Origin: Crenobacter intestini
GTDB taxonomy: Bacteria; Pseudomonadota; Gammaproteobacteria; Burkholderiales; Chromobacteriaceae
DNA length: 64,000 nucleotides
Direction: 5' to 3'
Assembly (NCBI RefSeq): GCF_004919095.1
Contig: NZ_STGJ01000001.1
Coordinates: forward strand, 1 to 64,000
In this document: in pieces, positions 1-8,287 of the stretch
How positions within the stretch are numbered: position 1 is the first letter of the stretch
Layout of the letters: each line of letters begins with the position of its first letter
Translations under genes and position numbers: made by a program
Notes under the pieces: model-generated
The model's database searches: none
Told to the model about the DNA's origin: nothing
The model's input: the letters and a program-made list of their open reading frames with translations, nothing else

Positions 1-69
1 ACCATGATGGTGTTCGGCGACGCGAAGAAGGTGGTCGAAGACCTGGTCAAGGGCGCCGAGCACGCCTAA
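1..69 (+). CDS. pntB: NAD(P) transhydrogenase beta subunit, C-terminal end (partial)
   Basis: Only the last 22 codons are present, ending in TAA. The peptide reads MMVFGDAKKVVEDLVKGAEHA after a Thr. PntB proteins end in the same way, with a (M/L)xFGDAK motif followed by a short helix, at the NADP(H)-binding domain III of the membrane proton-translocating transhydrogenase. The rest of the gene lies upstream of the window. A bidirectional hairpin terminator follows 20 bp after the stop. The match rests on one short motif, so confidence is moderate. Confidence 0.65.
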   Translation, partial: TMMVFGDAKKVVEDLVKGAEHA

Positions 70-89
70 GGCAGCGCCAGATCAAATGG

Positions 90-120
90 AAAGGCCGCGG
101 CATTCGCCGTGGCCTTTGTG
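90..120. terminator. Bidirectional rho-independent terminator
   Basis: AAAGGCCGCGGC (90-101) pairs with GCCGTGGCCTTT (106-117) around the loop ATTC, with one G-T pair. T-rich sequence follows on the + strand and the A-tract on the other side gives U residues on the - strand. It sits between the convergent pntB end and the binding-protein gene. Confidence 0.75.
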
Positions 121-145
121 CTTTGCAGCGTCTCGGCGCTGCGGG

Positions 146-1183
146 TCAGTCCTTGCCGGTGGAGAGCCAGCGCTCGAAGCGTGCCTCGAGTGACTTGCCG
201 TTGGCTGCCCAGAACGCGCTGTCCAGTTGCAGCGCGCCCTGGCGGTTGGCGTCGCTGCCGGGCAGGCGCTGGGCAAGCTCGGCGGGCAGCATGGCGATGG
301 CTTCCTTGCGGGTCGGGCCGTAGTCGATATAGCGCGAGTAGGTCGCCTGGTTTTCCGGCTGGCTCGCGAACGCGATAAAACTCGTCGCCAGCGCGGTGTT
401 GCCGCCCTTGGGGACCGCCCAGTAGTTGACGTTGTTGATATTACCCGGCCAGCTGACCTTCAGTTGCGGCCAGTCGCGGGCGGCGCGCGTGATGCGCCCG
501 CTGAAGCCAAGCGCCATCGACACCTGCTCGTGGGCGAGCATCTGCGCCGGTTGCGCCGGCGACTCCCACCACACGATATGCGGGCGCAACGCGTCGAGCT
601 TCCTCAGCGCACGCTTGACGCCGGCCTCGGTCGACAGCGTCGGGTAGATTTCGGCCGCCGGCACGCCGTCGGCCAATAGCGCCGCCTCCAGCGTGTAGCG
701 CGCGCTGCGGTTCATCGCGCGCTTGCCGGCAAAACGGCGAGTATCCCAGAAGTCGGCCCAGCCTTGTGGGGCCTTGGCGAGCATCTTCTGGTTGTACGCG
801 AGCACCGCCGACCAGGTGAAAATGCCGGCGCCGCATTCGCTGGTGGCACCGGTCAGGAAGGCCTCGCGCGGCGCGATCGCCGCCCAGTCGAGCTTCTCGA
901 AGCGACCCTCGGCGCAGCCGCGCGCCAACTCCGGCGCGGACACCTCAACCACGTCCCAGCGGCCGCCGGGTGCCGTGTTGCGGCCGGCGACGATCTCGCG
1001 GTAGTAGTGGCCGTTGTAGTCGTCGGCGTAGACGCCGACGCCGCTTGCGCGGTGGAAGGGCTGGTAGTAGGCGATTTCCTGCGCCGCCTTGTTGGCGCCG
1101 CCGAAAGACAGCACGTTGAGGTCGGCCGCGTGGGCGGCACCGGATGCGGCGAGCAGGAGCACGCAGGTACGGAGGTATGGCAT
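146..1183 (-). CDS. Periplasmic substrate-binding protein, PotD/spermidine-putrescine family
   Basis: 345 residues from ATG at 1183, preceded by an AAGGGG Shine-Dalgarno; upstream in-frame starts would run into a hairpin and lack a ribosome site. Residues 1-19 form a Sec signal peptide ending AHA before ADLNVLSFGG. The rest has the layout of type-2 extracellular solute-binding proteins of the polyamine/iron group (early LNVLSFGG strand, central WADFWD, late NINNVNYWAVPKGG). No permease or ATPase gene lies next to it, so the ligand and partner transporter are unknown; a polyamine or other small cation or acid is an inference from family only. It lies 88 bp downstream of the flavoprotein gene on the same strand. 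Confidence 0.75.
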   Translation of the reverse strand: MPYLRTCVLLLAASGAAHAADLNVLSFGGANKAAQEIAYYQPFHRASGVGVYADDYNGHYYREIVAGRNTAPGGRWDVVEVSAPELARGCAEGRFEKLDWAAIAPREAFLTGATSECGAGIFTWSAVLAYNQKMLAKAPQGWADFWDTRRFAGKRAMNRSARYTLEAALLADGVPAAEIYPTLSTEAGVKRALRKLDALRPHIVWWESPAQPAQMLAHEQVSMALGFSGRITRAARDWPQLKVSWPGNINNVNYWAVPKGGNTALATSFIAFASQPENQATYSRYIDYGPTRKEAIAMLPAELAQRLPGSDANRQGALQLDSAFWAANGKSLEARFERWLSTGKD

Positions 1184-1202
1184 GGCTATCCCCTTTTGGA
1201 CA

Positions 1203-1234
1203 GGGCCGCCCTCATGGGAGCGGCCCGATTTTTT
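1203..1234. other. Hairpin in the gap between the flavoprotein and binding-protein genes
   Basis: GGGCCGC (1203-1209) pairs with GCGGCCC (1220-1226), followed by GATTTTTT on the + strand. A T-run on + would make it a terminator for + strand transcripts, but both flanking genes are on the - strand. On the - strand it is a stem just upstream of the binding-protein Shine-Dalgarno. Its role is unclear. Confidence 0.4.
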
Positions 1235-1271
1235 ACCCTTGTACCGCAAAGGGAAATGACAAACAACTAGT

Positions 1272-3401
1272 TTATGCGGCAAGGCCCGCCCGCCTGCCTG
1301 CCGCGAGGGCGCCTTCGATGTAGCCAAGGCCCGCCGCGTCGCCGATCAGCGCGACCCTGAAGCCCGCACTTTCGAGCGAACGCGCCACGCTGTCGTCGCC
1401 GCGCGCGCCGCTGGCGAGTACCACCGAGTCGGCGCGTACGCGCGTCTCGCCGTCTGCACCCTCGCACACCAGCGTCTTGCCGTCGATCAGCCGGACGCGG
1501 GTGTCGCGCAGCAGCGTGACTTGATGCTTGCCAAGCTCGCCCAGTACATGCCAGCGGCGGACGATGGACAGTTCGCGCCCCAGCGAGCTGCTCTCTTCGA
1601 TCACCGTCACCTTGCGTTTGCGCGCGACCAGGAATTCGGCAAGTTCCAGCCCGACCAGTCCGCCGCCAACGATCGCGACCGTTTCGCCCAGCGGCATCCA
1701 GACATGGCTGAGCTTTTGCAGGGCAGCGCCGCTACCGGTGACGCCCGACAGGTTGCCTGCCTTCATCAGCGCGCGCTGCGCAAGGCTGAGCTTCTTGCGG
1801 GCGACGTCTTCGGCGCCGTCGCCGGTTAACAGTGCGCGTAGTTCGTCGCCGCTGAACACATGGTTTTGGTCGGCGCCTTCGATGGCGGCGCCGTCACGGC
1901 GCGCGCCGCTGGCGACCAGCACCAGGTCGGGTGCCAGCTCCTTCAATAGCGCTGGGGTCGCCTCGGTCGACAGCTTCACATCGATTGGCAGGCGGCGCAT
2001 CTCGGCTGCCAGGTAGTCGAGCAGACGGCCGTTTTCCGGGTAGGCGAGCGAGGCGAAGAACAGCGTACCGCCCAGACGGGCTGATTTCTCGACCAGCGTC
2101 ACCCGGTGGCCACGCAGCGCGGCGGTACGCGAGGCTTCCATGCCGGCCGGCCCGCCGCCGACCACCACCACATGGCGCTGGGCGTCGGCCGGGCCTTGCG
2201 CCTCTTCGCTTTCGCGCCCGCACGAGGGGTTGGCGGCGCACTTGACGCTCTGGTTGACGAAGATCTGGCTCACGCAGGTGTAGCAATAGATGCAAGGGCG
2301 GACTTCGGAGGCGCGGCCCTGGGCGAGCTTGTTGGGTAACTCCGGGTCGGCCAACAGCTTGCGGCCCATCGCGATCGCGTCGATCGCGCCGCGGCCGATC
2401 ACCGCGTCGGCCTCTTCCGCTTCGACGCGGCCGACGCCGATCACCGGCACGCTGACGGCCTGTTTGACCCGCTCTGCCAGCGGCAACAGCCCGCCCTGCG
2501 CGTGCACCAAGGGTGCGCGCGTGAAGTTGATGCTGCGGTGCGCCGACGCGTAAGCGGACACATGGATCGCGTCGGCGCCAGCCGCCTCGGCCAGGCGCGC
2601 GGCGGCGACCGCGTCGTTCGGGGTGATACCGCCTTCGAAATCGATCTCCTCGCCGTCCAGGCGCACCCATACCGGATAGTCCGCCCCGCAGCGCGCCTTG
2701 ACCGCGCGGATCACCTCGACCATCAGCCGTGCGCGGTTTTCGAGCGGGCCGCCGTATTCGTCATCGCGGTGGTTGCTGTGCGCGGACAGGAAGCCCGCGA
2801 TGATATAGGTGTGCGCACAGTGCAACTCGACGCCGTCAAAGCCGGCCTGTTTGGCACGCCAGGCGGCGGCGGCGAACCACTCGACCATCTGCGCGATGTC
2901 GGCTTTGTCCATCACGCGGATCTTCGGCGCGCTGCGGATCTGGTTTGAGATGAAGCCGGCGCGCTCCTCGGGCGTCAGCGTCGCCATCATGTCGCTTTGC
3001 TTGGGCGTGGGCAGCGACGGCACCCACAGTTCACGCCCGTCGACCAGGTCGCGGATCGCCGTCTTGCCTGCGTGTTGCAACTGCACGGCGATCTTGCCGC
3101 CGGCCGCATGCACGCGCCGCGCGATGGCCGCCATGCCGGGGATGAAGCGGTCATCCGACAAGCCGCTCTGGAAAGGCTCGGCGGTGCCGGCGGGGAAGGC
3201 GACCGAGACCACCCCCATGATCAGCAGGCCGGCGCCGCCGGCGGCGCGGGCCTCGTAATAGGCCTGGATGCGTTCGGTGCAGCTGCCGTCGGTCTCGGCC
3301 ATGTTGTCGCCCATCGGCGCGAGGATGATGCGGTTCTTAAGCTTCAGGCTGCCGATCGAAAGCGGCGACATCAGGCGGGAATAGGGGGCGTTGGCGCTCA
3401 T
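1272..3401 (-). CDS. NADH:flavin oxidoreductase / 2,4-dienoyl-CoA reductase (FadH/Old Yellow Enzyme family)
   Basis: 709 residues. The N-terminal TIM barrel (about 1-365) carries the OYE pattern with His194 and His197 in VELHCAHTY. Four cysteines (370, 373, 376, 388; RPCIYCYTC then VKCAANP) match the 4Fe-4S site of FadH, BaiCD and trimethylamine dehydrogenase. A C-terminal NAD(P)/FAD domain follows (GGGPAG at 415-420, a second GGGLVGLELAEF near 595). The start has a GGAGG site. FadH reduces conjugated dienoyl-CoA thioesters. Because the gene is divergent from hsdA and next to the steroid ring-opening genes, reduction of an unsaturated steroid or steroid-derived CoA thioester is likely, but the substrate is an inference. 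Bile-acid BaiCD-type 4-ene chemistry is an alternative. Confidence 0.82.
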   Translation of the reverse strand: MSANAPYSRLMSPLSIGSLKLKNRIILAPMGDNMAETDGSCTERIQAYYEARAAGGAGLLIMGVVSVAFPAGTAEPFQSGLSDDRFIPGMAAIARRVHAAGGKIAVQLQHAGKTAIRDLVDGRELWVPSLPTPKQSDMMATLTPEERAGFISNQIRSAPKIRVMDKADIAQMVEWFAAAAWRAKQAGFDGVELHCAHTYIIAGFLSAHSNHRDDEYGGPLENRARLMVEVIRAVKARCGADYPVWVRLDGEEIDFEGGITPNDAVAAARLAEAAGADAIHVSAYASAHRSINFTRAPLVHAQGGLLPLAERVKQAVSVPVIGVGRVEAEEADAVIGRGAIDAIAMGRKLLADPELPNKLAQGRASEVRPCIYCYTCVSQIFVNQSVKCAANPSCGRESEEAQGPADAQRHVVVVGGGPAGMEASRTAALRGHRVTLVEKSARLGGTLFFASLAYPENGRLLDYLAAEMRRLPIDVKLSTEATPALLKELAPDLVLVASGARRDGAAIEGADQNHVFSGDELRALLTGDGAEDVARKKLSLAQRALMKAGNLSGVTGSGAALQKLSHVWMPLGETVAIVGGGLVGLELAEFLVARKRKVTVIEESSSLGRELSIVRRWHVLGELGKHQVTLLRDTRVRLIDGKTLVCEGADGETRVRADSVVLASGARGDDSVARSLESAGFRVALIGDAAGLGYIEGALAAGRRAGLAA

Positions 3402-3468
3402 GGTGCGGTCTCCTCCAGCTAGGCGGTTGCCGGCCGGTCGCTGCCGGCCCATCATCGCACGAGTGTCT

Positions 3469-3485
3469 GTGCATATGCCATGCAC
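3469..3485. promoter_or_regulatory. Inverted repeat, candidate operator between divergent steroid genes
   Basis: GTGCAT (3469-3474), five-base spacer, ATGCAC (3480-3485): a perfect six-base inverted repeat, GTGCATATGCCATGCAC, in the 172-bp gap between the flavoprotein (-) and hsdA (+). Its size suits a TetR- or GntR-type dimer. No regulator gene is adjacent, and I found no second copy elsewhere in the window. Confidence 0.4.
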
Positions 3486-3573
3486 CTCATCGTCCGTTCG
3501 GAGGGTGTCGCGCACGCGGGTGCGCCTGAGAATCGGGTTACCTGCAGGGCTCTAACCAGATAGGGAGTAAACC

Positions 3574-4338
3574 ATGGCTTCAATCGTCATTACAGGCAGT
3601 GCGTCCGGCATCGGCGCGGCCACCGCGGCCATGCTGCGCGAGGCCGGACACCAGGTCGTCGGCGTCGACGTCGCCGGCGCCGAAGTGTGCGTCGACCTCT
3701 CAAGCGCCGCCGGCCGCGCCGCCGCTATCGACGGCGCGCTGACCCGTTGCGGCGGGCGCATCGACGCGCTGGTGCTGTGCGCCGGGCTGGGCGCGACCCA
3801 CGCGCCGGAAAAGATTGCTTCGGTCAATTATTTCGGTGTCAGCGAACTGCTCGACGGCTTCAAGGGTGCGCTCGAGGCGGGCACGATGAAGTCGGTAGTG
3901 GTGGTCGCCTCGGTCGCCGCGACCCACGGCGAATGGGAGGGTAGCCCGTTGCGGGAGGCCTTCCTCGCCGGTGACGAAGAGAAGGCGCGCGCGCTGTGCG
4001 CCGCGACGGGTCATGCCGCCGCTGCCTACGCTGCCTCCAAGCACGCGGTGGTGTGCGACGTGCGCCGGCGCGCCGCCGCCTGGGGCGCGCGCGGCGTGCG
4101 CTTGAATGCGGTCGCGCCCGGCGCGGTCGAGACGCCGCTGTTGCAGCAGAGCATCGCCGACCCGGTGGTCGGCAAGGCGACCGCCGCGTTCATCCCGCCC
4201 TTGGGCCGGCGGGCCGAGCCAGCCGAGATCGCGCAGGTGATCGGCTTCTTGCTGTCGGATGCGGCAAGCTACGTGCACGGCAGCTTGCTGGTGGTCGACG
4301 GTGGCATCGACGCGTTGGCGCGCCCCTGCCGTTTTTGA
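3574..4338 (+). CDS. hsdA: 3-alpha-hydroxysteroid dehydrogenase/carbonyl reductase (SDR)
   Basis: 254 residues, with the usual length and near-colinear sequence of the Comamonas testosteroni 3-alpha-HSD/CR: start ASIVITGSASGIGAAT, middle DALVLCAGLG and SVNYFG, end ASYVHG..VDGGIDALARP. The NAD site is TGSASGIG (7-14); the catalytic residues are Ser113, Tyr152 and Lys156 (YAASK). The enzyme interconverts 3-alpha-hydroxy- and 3-oxosteroids in the cytoplasm, the entry step for bile acids and androsterone-type steroids. GGGAG precedes the ATG. It is divergent from the FadH-type flavoprotein and followed by kshA. Specificity for 3-alpha-steroids is inferred from sequence likeness. Confidence 0.85.
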   Translation: MASIVITGSASGIGAATAAMLREAGHQVVGVDVAGAEVCVDLSSAAGRAAAIDGALTRCGGRIDALVLCAGLGATHAPEKIASVNYFGVSELLDGFKGALEAGTMKSVVVVASVAATHGEWEGSPLREAFLAGDEEKARALCAATGHAAAAYAASKHAVVCDVRRRAAAWGARGVRLNAVAPGAVETPLLQQSIADPVVGKATAAFIPPLGRRAEPAEIAQVIGFLLSDAASYVHGSLLVVDGGIDALARPCRF

Positions 4339-4348
4339 TCTGCGTCAA
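4335..4348. promoter_or_regulatory. FNR/ANR-like box between hsdA and kshA
   Basis: TTGATCTGCGTCAA matches nine of ten conserved bases of the FNR-family site TTGATNNNNATCAA. It overlaps the hsdA stop codon and lies 118 bp before kshA. The position would allow oxygen-responsive control of an oxygenase, but no promoter elements are convincing, so this is tentative. Confidence 0.3.
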
Positions 4349-4465
4349 ATAAATGCCCCGGGCGGGGGTGGGGTAGTCCGTCCGGGGTATGAAGGGCCGG
4401 CCCTGCCGGCCTTAAGTTCTTCTGCATGACCGGGGCTGCCCCGGCTGTGACCATGGAGAACCTAG

Positions 4466-5515
4466 ATGACCAATCTGTCCATCGCCCCCGACCTGCCGGT
4501 ATTCAAGAGCGAGTTGCCGACCCGCTACGCGCGCGGCTGGCACTGCATCGGCGTCGCCGCCGACTACCGTGACGGCAAGCCGCACACCCTCGACGCCTTC
4601 GGCACCCGTCTGGCGGTGTTTGCCGACAGCCAGGGCAAGATCAACGTGCTCGACGCCTACTGCCCGCACATGGGCGCCGACCTGTCGCACGGCACGATCG
4701 AAGGCGACCTGCTGGTCTGCCCGTTCCACCAGTGGCGCTTCGGTGCCGACGGCAAGTGCCAGGAAATCCCGTACTGCAAGCGGGTGCCGGTCAAGGCCAA
4801 GACCCGCAAGTGGCTGACCTGCGAGGAAAACGGCCTCTTGTTCGTCTGGCACAACGTCGAGGGCCGCGCGCCGGCCGAGGGCATCGTCATCCCGCACCTG
4901 CCTGAGCTCGATTCGGACGAATGGTCGGACGACTGGATGCTCGACACCCTGCTGATCGAGACCAACCCGCGCGAACTGGTCGACAACCTGGTCGACGCGC
5001 AGCACTTCGGCCCGGTACACGGTGCGCCGACCAAGTATTTCGCCAACGTGTTCGAAGGCCATGTCGCGCACCAGGTCTTTCACGGCGACTCCGAGCGCCT
5101 CGGCGGCGACCTCATCGCCGAGTCGGCGTACTACGGCCCGGCGGTGCACCTGACGCGCATGCGCGCCAACTACGACGGCCGCCTGATGGAGTGCATTCTG
5201 CTCAACGCCAACACGCCGATCACACAGACCAGCTTCCAGCTGCGTTTCGGCGTGCGCGTGAAGAAGCAGCCGGACTGGACCGCAGAGCAGAACCTCGAGG
5301 CCGCGCGCGGCTACGTCCAGCAGAACCGCGACTCCTTCTACCAGGACGTCGCGATCTGGCAGAACAAGATCCGCGTCAACAACCCTGTGCTGGCCGAGGG
5401 CGACGGCCCGGTCTACCAGCTGCGCGAATGGTACGAGCAGTTCTTCACCGACGAGGACGAGGTGTCGGCCAAGCTCAAGGAGCGCGTCGAGATCGTGACC
5501 TGGGACAAGCGCTAG
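4466..5515 (+). CDS. kshA: 3-ketosteroid 9-alpha-hydroxylase, oxygenase component
   Basis: 349 residues, a Rieske non-heme iron oxygenase. The Rieske cluster ligands are Cys66/His68 (CPHMG) and Cys85/His88 (CPFHQW). The mononuclear iron site is NLVDAQHFGPVH, with Asp177, His180 and His185. The N-terminus (RYARGWHCIGVAADYRDGKP) and the SDEWSDDW..RELVDN stretch follow mycobacterial KshA closely. KshA hydroxylates C9 of androst-(di)ene-diones, which leads to opening of ring B. It needs the reductase KshB, and no ferredoxin reductase gene is in the window. GGAGAA lies 8 bp before ATG. A strong terminator directly downstream separates it from the dioxygenase gene. Confidence 0.9.
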   Translation: MTNLSIAPDLPVFKSELPTRYARGWHCIGVAADYRDGKPHTLDAFGTRLAVFADSQGKINVLDAYCPHMGADLSHGTIEGDLLVCPFHQWRFGADGKCQEIPYCKRVPVKAKTRKWLTCEENGLLFVWHNVEGRAPAEGIVIPHLPELDSDEWSDDWMLDTLLIETNPRELVDNLVDAQHFGPVHGAPTKYFANVFEGHVAHQVFHGDSERLGGDLIAESAYYGPAVHLTRMRANYDGRLMECILLNANTPITQTSFQLRFGVRVKKQPDWTAEQNLEAARGYVQQNRDSFYQDVAIWQNKIRVNNPVLAEGDGPVYQLREWYEQFFTDEDEVSAKLKERVEIVTWDKR

Positions 5516-5537
5516 GCGCACAGCCCGGCGTACGCTC

Positions 5538-5567
5538 GCCCACCCTGCGGGGTGGGCTTTTTGTTTT
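5538..5567 (+). terminator. Rho-independent terminator after kshA
   Basis: GCCCACCC (5538-5545) pairs with GGGTGGGC (5550-5557) around TGCG, followed by TTTTTGTTTTTG. A textbook terminator, 22 bp after the kshA stop. Confidence 0.9.
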
Positions 5568-5672
5568 TGTGGCAGGTGCCGTGCCGCCGTCCGGATGGAC
5601 GATGCCCGCCCTTGCCCGCGCCGCCACAATCCGTCCAATCGCCCGCACGGGTGTCAACGACGGAGGTGGAAC

Positions 5673-6569
5673 ATGGTCCAGATCAGGGCGCTGGCCTACG
5701 TGGTCGCGCAATGCCGCTCGCCCGAGCGCTGGGTGGCTTACGCGCACGAGGTATTGGGGGCGATGGCGCAAAGCCGGGACGACGGCAGCGTGCTTGTGAA
5801 AGTCGACGAGCGCCCCTACCGCATCCTGGTCGAGCGCGGGGACGACGACCGTTACCTCGCCTCGGGCTGGGAGCTGGCCGGCGAAGCCGCCTACGCCGCG
5901 CTCAAGGCGCGGCTCGACGCGGCCGCCTGCGCTTTCGTCGAGGCGGACGCAGCGCTGTGCGCGTCGCGCAAGGTCAACGCGCTACTCGCGTTGACCGACC
6001 CTTCCGGCAACCGCCACGAATTCTTCTGGGGGCCGCAGCTCGATGCGCAGCCCTTCGCGTCGCCGCAGGGGGTGTCGCACTTCGTCACGGGCGAACTGGG
6101 TATGGGCCACACCGTGCTGCCGGCGGTCAACTTCGATGCCACGCGCGACTTCTTCGTGAAGGTGCTGGGCTTTGGCGTGTCCGACACCTTCAACTTCCGT
6201 CCCGACCCGGCAGCGCCGGCGATCCCTATCCATTTCCTGCACTGCGCGAACGGCCGTCACCACAGCCTGGCGCTGGCCGGTTTTCCGTCGCCGGAAGGCT
6301 GCGTGCACATGATGCTCGAAGTGCCGAACATGACCGACGTCGGCCGCGCGCACGACCGGCGGGCGAAACACGGCGTCAAGCTGATGGCGACGCTGGGCCA
6401 GCACCTGAACGACAAGATGACGTCCTTTTACATGCGCACGCCGTCGATGTTCGCGCTCGAGTACGGCTTTGGCGGCCTCGTCTGCGACTGGGAGCGGCAT
6501 AGCGCGTTCGAGGCGACCGAGGTCAGCGTGTGGGGCCACGATTTCGGCGTCGGTTTCAACGAGCAGTAA
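5673..6569 (+). CDS. hsaC: Extradiol dioxygenase, 3,4-DHSA-type (HsaC/TesB)
   Basis: 298 residues from an ATG with GGAGG 6 bp upstream; an earlier in-frame ATG at 5595 lacks such a site. Two vicinal-oxygen-chelate halves give the BphC/HsaC pattern: metal ligands His146 (GMGH), His212 (CVHMML) and Glu263 (FALEYG), with active-site His197 and Tyr253. Members cleave the catechol made from ring A (3,4-dihydroxy-9,10-seconandrostatriene-dione) in steroid catabolism. BphC-type biphenyl enzymes have the same fold; the steroid context decides. The hydroxylase (HsaAB) and hydrolase (HsaD) that should flank this step are absent here. It is the first gene after the kshA terminator, 10 bp before ipdA. 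Confidence 0.85.
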   Translation: MVQIRALAYVVAQCRSPERWVAYAHEVLGAMAQSRDDGSVLVKVDERPYRILVERGDDDRYLASGWELAGEAAYAALKARLDAAACAFVEADAALCASRKVNALLALTDPSGNRHEFFWGPQLDAQPFASPQGVSHFVTGELGMGHTVLPAVNFDATRDFFVKVLGFGVSDTFNFRPDPAAPAIPIHFLHCANGRHHSLALAGFPSPEGCVHMMLEVPNMTDVGRAHDRRAKHGVKLMATLGQHLNDKMTSFYMRTPSMFALEYGFGGLVCDWERHSAFEATEVSVWGHDFGVGFNEQ

Positions 6570-6579
6570 GGGGCAGACC

Positions 6580-7455
6580 ATGAACAAGGAAATGACGCTG
6601 TCGCAGGCGTGCGCGCAGATCGAGTCGGGGATGACGATCGGCATCGGCGGCTGGGGTCCGCGCCGCAAGCCGATGGCGCTGGTGCGCGAACTGGTCCGCA
6701 GCGACGTGCGCGACCTGACCGTGGTTGCCTACGGCGGCCCCGAAGTCGGCATGCTGTGCGCGGCCGGCAAGGTGAAGAAGCTGGTGTTCGGCTTCGTGAC
6801 CATGGACGCGATCCCGCTCGAGCCCTTCTACCGCAAGGCGCGCGAGGCGGGTGAGCTCGAACTGATGGAGCTGGACGAGGGGATGCTCGAGTGGGGCCTG
6901 CGCGCCGCCGGCATGCGCCTGCCCTACCTGCCGACCCGCTGCGGCCTGGCGAGCGACGTACTGGCGAAGTGCCCGGCCCTCAAGACCGTCGCTTCGCCGT
7001 ATGACGACGGCGAGGTGCTGCTGGCGATGCCCGCGCTGACGCTCGACGTCGCGCTCTTGCACGTGAACGACGCCGACCGCTGGGGCAATACGCTGATCAC
7101 CGGGCGCGACGCCTACTTCGACCACCTGTTCGCGCGCGCCGCCGAATGCACCCTGGTCAGCTGCGAGCGCCTGACGGACAAGTTCGCGCTCAGTGCAGAA
7201 GAAGCGCGCGCCAACCTGTTCGAGCGCTATCTGGTCAGCGGTGTCGTGCACGCCCCGGGCGGTGCGCACCCGACGCTGAACAACCCCGACTACGGCTGGG
7301 ACCTCGCGCACATGAAGGCGTACGTCGCTGCCGCGGCCGAAGAGGGTGGCTGGGCCGCGTACCGCGCCCGCCATATCGACGGCGGCGAAGCGGCGTACCG
7401 CGCGCAAAACGGCCTTCCTACCAGGCTCGCCGAACTTTCCCACCCGATCTTCTGA
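6580..7455 (+). CDS. ipdA: CoA-transferase family hydrolase, alpha subunit (IpdA-like, COCHEA-CoA ring opening)
   Basis: 291 residues, alpha subunit of the class I CoA-transferase family (MTIGIGGWGPRRKPMALVREL near residue 18; VVAYGGPEVGMLCAAGKVKK near 50; WGNTLITGRDAYFDHLFARA near 168). IpdA pairs with IpdB. In steroid degraders the pair opens the last ring (ring C) of the HIP-derived CoA thioester by a retro-Claisen hydrolysis instead of transferring CoA. The order ipdA, ipdB, hydratase, ipdC, echA20 supports this role over glutaconate or 3-oxoacid CoA-transferase. GGGG lies 5 bp before the ATG. Confidence 0.85.
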   Translation: MNKEMTLSQACAQIESGMTIGIGGWGPRRKPMALVRELVRSDVRDLTVVAYGGPEVGMLCAAGKVKKLVFGFVTMDAIPLEPFYRKAREAGELELMELDEGMLEWGLRAAGMRLPYLPTRCGLASDVLAKCPALKTVASPYDDGEVLLAMPALTLDVALLHVNDADRWGNTLITGRDAYFDHLFARAAECTLVSCERLTDKFALSAEEARANLFERYLVSGVVHAPGGAHPTLNNPDYGWDLAHMKAYVAAAAEEGGWAAYRARHIDGGEAAYRAQNGLPTRLAELSHPIF

Positions 7456-7465
7456 GGAGGCCGCG

Positions 7466-8266
7466 ATGAGCCAGCCTTACGACTACACGCTTGCCGAACT
7501 GATGGTCACAGCCGCGTCCGACGCGTGGCGCGGCGACGGCGAGATCCTCGCCTCCGGCATCGGCGTGATCCCGCGCCTGGGCGCGAGCCTCGCCAAGCTC
7601 ACCCACACGCCGGAACTGTTGATGACCGACAGCGAGGCCTTCCTCGTCGAGGAGCCGGTGCCGCTCGGGCCGCGCGGCGACTTCGAGCCCCGTTACTCGG
7701 GCTATATGGGCTTCGAGCGCGTGTTCGAGTGCGTGTGGGGCGGACGCCGCCACGTGATGATCGGCCCGACCCAGATCGACCGCTTCGGGCAGACCAACCT
7801 GTCGGTAGTCGGCGACTACGCCAAACCGAAGGCGGCGATGCTCGGCGTGCGCGGCCTGCCGGGCAACAGTATCAACCACGCAAGCTCGATGCTGGTGCCG
7901 TCGCACAGCACGCGCGTGTTCGTCGCCGGCGAAGTCGACATGGTCTCCGGCGTCGGCTACAACCCGGCGCGCTGGGGCGAGGGAATGCGCCAGGACTATG
8001 TCGACCTGCGCCGCATCGTCACCGACCTGTGCGTGATGGACTTTGGCGGCGCGGACCATGCGGTGCGCGTGATCTCGCTGCACCCGGGCGTGACGCGCGA
8101 GCAGGTGGCGGGGGCAACCGGCTTCCCGCTTGAGTTCCTTGCCGATACCCCGGTCACCCGCGCGCCGACGCCGGACGAGTTGGCGATCATCCGCCGGCTC
8201 GACCCGCACGAGATGCGCGCGCAGCAGATCAAGGGCAACCCGCCGGCCAACCGCGCCGAACTGTAA
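7466..8266 (+). CDS. ipdB: CoA-transferase family hydrolase, beta subunit (IpdB-like)
   Basis: 266 residues with the beta-subunit layout: early GDGEILASGIGVIPRLGASL, central FECVWGGRRHVMIGPTQIDRFG, then LRRIVTDLCVMDF, LHPGVTREQV and a final LRRLDPHE-like stretch. GAGGAGG sits 6 bp before ATG, 10 bp after ipdA. It forms the heteromeric ring-opening hydrolase with IpdA in the cytoplasm. It is shorter than typical SCOT-type fused enzymes and fits the separate-subunit steroid type. Confidence 0.85.
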   Translation: MSQPYDYTLAELMVTAASDAWRGDGEILASGIGVIPRLGASLAKLTHTPELLMTDSEAFLVEEPVPLGPRGDFEPRYSGYMGFERVFECVWGGRRHVMIGPTQIDRFGQTNLSVVGDYAKPKAAMLGVRGLPGNSINHASSMLVPSHSTRVFVAGEVDMVSGVGYNPARWGEGMRQDYVDLRRIVTDLCVMDFGGADHAVRVISLHPGVTREQVAGATGFPLEFLADTPVTRAPTPDELAIIRRLDPHEMRAQQIKGNPPANRAEL

Positions 8267-8287
8267 GAGCGCCCGCAGGAGGCCAAG

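Noticed and set aside
1203-1234. Hairpin plus T-run as a terminator for a + strand gene
   Set aside because: No + strand gene lies upstream; kept only as an unexplained structure.
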